Positions 4,685 to 6,253 of a stretch of 6,253 bases of DNA are shown piece after piece (position 1 is the stretch's first letter; each line of letters opens with the position of its first letter). A program made the translations under genes and the position numbers. Under the pieces are notes generated by a model that made no database searches, was not told the origin of the DNA, and saw only the letters and a program-made list of their open reading frames with translations. Origin of the DNA: Bacillota bacterium (GTDB lineage Bacteria > Bacillota > Limnochordia > Darwinibacteriales > Darwinibacteriaceae); contig JAAZLB010000287.1 of NCBI GenBank assembly GCA_012799535.1, forward strand, positions 1 to 6,253, written 5' to 3'.

Positions 4685-6253
4685 ACTAGTTGCAGCAACT
4701 TCAGACAAACAATCGTTCCCATTCGTCACCACTACAAAGTCTGGTAAAAATCCTTGGATAAACTCTGTCGTCTCCTGTTGTTCCTTAGGCAAACCGCCCA
4801 AGGCCAGCTTCTGGAAGTTTTTAATGGTTGCGTCGAGTAACTCTAGATCCAGATCAGTTGGTTTAGCCACAAAAATTCTTTGGTGAGTTGTGGCGTTAAC
4901 CCCCTCTTCTGCAGTGAGTAACTCTTCGAACAGTTTTTCACCTGGCCGCATCCCAGTAATTTGGATATCGATTTCTGTATAGGGTTCGTAACCGGAAAGG
5001 CGAATCAAGGTGGTAGCCAAGTCTAAAATCCTCACCGGATCTCCCATATCTAAAACGAAGATTTCGCCACCTTGGGCCAAAACCCCCGCCTGTAAAATCA
5101 GTTGCACTGCCTCGGGAATGGTCATGAAATAACGAATCATCTCTTCATGAGTGACTGTAACGGGACCTCCTGCGAGAATTTGTTTCTTAAAAAGAGGAAT
5201 TACACTCCCCCGACTCCCTAAAACGTTACCAAAGCGGACCGCTACATAATTAGTTTCACTAATTCGGTCTAGATATTGAATTACCATTTCCGCAATACGT
5301 TTAGATGCCCCCATAATACTAGTGGGGTTAACTGCCTTATCTGTAGAAACTAACACGAAACGATCTGCTCCGTGGAGATGGGCTGCCCAAGCTACTTGAT
5401 ACGTACCATAGACATTGTTTTTAATAGCCTCCTCCGGATTAAGCTCCATTAAAGGCACATGCTTATGGGCTGCCGCGTGAAAGACCACCTCGGGGTGATA
5501 CTGGGCAAAGATTTCTTTAATGGCTTGTCCATCTCGAATATCTTTGACTAAGGCTACTAAGGGCACTGTGCTCTGTTGCCTAAGTTCCATCTCAATATCA
5601 TACATATTGTTTTCGCAGTTATCCAAAAGGAGGAGCTGTTTCGGTTTGAGGGCTAAGACTTGCCGGCACAATTCAGACCCTATAGAACCTCCGGCACCAG
5701 TTACTAAAACCACTCTATTTGTTAAGTAAGCACCCATTCCCGCGAGATCAGCCTCAACTGGATCCCGCCCTAATAGATCCTCTAGTTGCACTTCCCGAAT
5801 CCGTTGCACTGTCACATTACCTTCGATTAAATCGAAAACACCGGGCAGGATTTTGATCACTTTGCCAGTGGGTTGGGCAATATTAACAATTTCCCGAATC
5901 ACCTTGCGAGAAACAGAGGGCATAGAGATAATAATCTCGTCAACCAAATGCTGTTCAACAAGAGAGGGTATGTCTTCTTTAGTACCTAAAACTGGACAAC
6001 CGAGAATCTGCTGTCCTTGTTTTAAGGTATCGTCATCTACAAATCCTACAATCTTTACTTTTTGGGCATAGTGGTTTCTCAATTCTCGAGCGACTAAAAC
6101 TCCACCATCACCAGCACCTACAATTAAGACATTAGTGGTGTTAGGTTCTGAACTTAAGAGTTGTGCCCGTTGCTGATAGATCCTCCAAGCGAAACGGATA
6201 CCGCCCAAAAAAGCAATGTTTAAAAGCCAAGCGATTAGAAGTACACTACGTGG
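4673..6253 (-). CDS. FlaA1/WbpM/PglF-type membrane NDP-sugar 4,6-dehydratase, 5'-truncated by window edge
   Basis: The last 526 residues are present; the frame is open to coordinate 6253 and the gene continues beyond it. A TTG at 6208 is internal. Numbering from the first visible codon, residues 1-17 (P-R-S-V-L-L-I-A-W-L-L-N) are the end of the last N-terminal membrane helix. A first Rossmann (CoA-binding-like) domain follows with G-A-G-D-G-G at 46-51. The catalytic SDR domain begins near 181 with the NAD(P)-binding G-A-G-G-S-I-G at 186-192. The A-A-A-H-K-H-V-P-L-M-E block is at about 260-270, the altered S-M-K triad is S303, M314 and K318 (S-T-D-K-A-V-N-P-T ... M-G-A-S-K), and R-P-G-E-K-L-F-E-E-L is near 435-444. 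Members with Met in place of the SDR Tyr convert UDP-GlcNAc to its 4-keto-6-deoxy form for bacillosamine, capsule or O-antigen sugars. The kinase begins 2 nt downstream. About 100 residues, including the other membrane helices, are missing. Confidence 0.95.
   Translation of the reverse strand, partial: PRSVLLIAWLLNIAFLGGIRFAWRIYQQRAQLLSSEPNTTNVLIVGAGDGGVLVARELRNHYAQKVKIVGFVDDDTLKQGQQILGCPVLGTKEDIPSLVEQHLVDEIIISMPSVSRKVIREIVNIAQPTGKVIKILPGVFDLIEGNVTVQRIREVQLEDLLGRDPVEADLAGMGAYLTNRVVLVTGAGGSIGSELCRQVLALKPKQLLLLDNCENNMYDIEMELRQQSTVPLVALVKDIRDGQAIKEIFAQYHPEVVFHAAAHKHVPLMELNPEEAIKNNVYGTYQVAWAAHLHGADRFVLVSTDKAVNPTSIMGASKRIAEMVIQYLDRISETNYVAVRFGNVLGSRGSVIPLFKKQILAGGPVTVTHEEMIRYFMTIPEAVQLILQAGVLAQGGEIFVLDMGDPVRILDLATTLIRLSGYEPYTEIDIQITGMRPGEKLFEELLTAEEGVNATTHQRIFVAKPTDLDLELLDATIKNFQKLALGGLPKEQQETTEFIQGFLPDFVVVTNGNDCLSEVAATSGEE

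Noticed and set aside
4566..4886. Plus-strand ORF of 106 aa, and the other plus-strand ORFs in the window (for example 11-205, 2398-2682, 4275-4559, 5520-5729, 5853-6071)
   Set aside because: They lie antisense to well-supported genes, show no recognisable domains, and have no neighbouring promoter or coherent SD; they are shadows of the minus-strand frames.
4673..6208. Dehydratase starting at TTG 6208 as a complete 511-aa protein
   Set aside because: The frame stays open to the window edge, and its upstream codons encode the end of a membrane helix typical of the family, so the gene is truncated by the window and 6208 is internal.
1..6253. Mobile element, CRISPR, toxin-antitoxin or defence system
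   Set aside because: Every open frame with support belongs to transport or sugar metabolism; I saw no terminal repeats, spaced direct repeats, transposase or nuclease motifs on either strand.

Overview
All genes in this 6.25 kb window lie on the minus strand, so transcription runs from high to low coordinates. The strong purine-rich Shine-Dalgarno (SD) sequences (AGGAGG, GGGGAGG, GGAGG), short gene spacing, GTG start use and family content fit a member of the Bacillota or a close relative. The exported solute-binding protein has a plain signal peptide and no lipoprotein cysteine, which is less usual for a classical monoderm. A Bacillota lineage with an outer membrane, or a Thermotogota-like lifestyle, is possible, but the window does not settle it.

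Region 1 (6253 down to about 3007) is a three-gene amino-sugar / surface-polysaccharide cluster. In order of transcription it holds: (a) the C-terminal 526 residues of a membrane-anchored FlaA1/WbpM/PglF-type NDP-sugar 4,6-dehydratase, cut by the window edge; (b) an N-acetylhexosamine 1-kinase (NahK)-like member of the aminoglycoside phosphotransferase fold; (c) a small GNAT acetyltransferase whose ATG overlaps the kinase stop in TAATG. A strong intrinsic terminator follows. The most notable observation is here: the kinase has no ATG, GTG or TTG at its homology-supported start. Its reading frame runs unbroken, through the conserved GHINDT loop, back to an ATC codon placed 7 nt from a GGGGAGG ribosome-binding site. 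The obvious TTG start 99 nt downstream would remove the nucleotide-binding loop and has no SD.

Region 2 (3006 down to 1) is an Opp/Dpp-type ABC importer operon: a family 5 solute-binding protein, a DppB-like permease, and the first 27 codons of a DppC-like permease running off the window. A perfect 12-bp hairpin without a U-tract separates the binding-protein gene from the permeases, as is common where the binding protein is made in excess. The leader holds a possible 20-codon Cys-containing ORF overlapping a G-U rich hairpin, but I found no convincing sigma-A promoter.

Overall: the kinase probably makes a sugar 1-phosphate (GlcNAc-1-P or similar), the dehydratase acts on the matching UDP-sugar, and the GNAT may acetylate an amino sugar. 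The transporter is a separate transcription unit whose substrate cannot be read from the sequence. I see no mobile elements, tRNA or rRNA genes, CRISPR arrays or defence genes. No stretch longer than about 180 bases lacks a gene.
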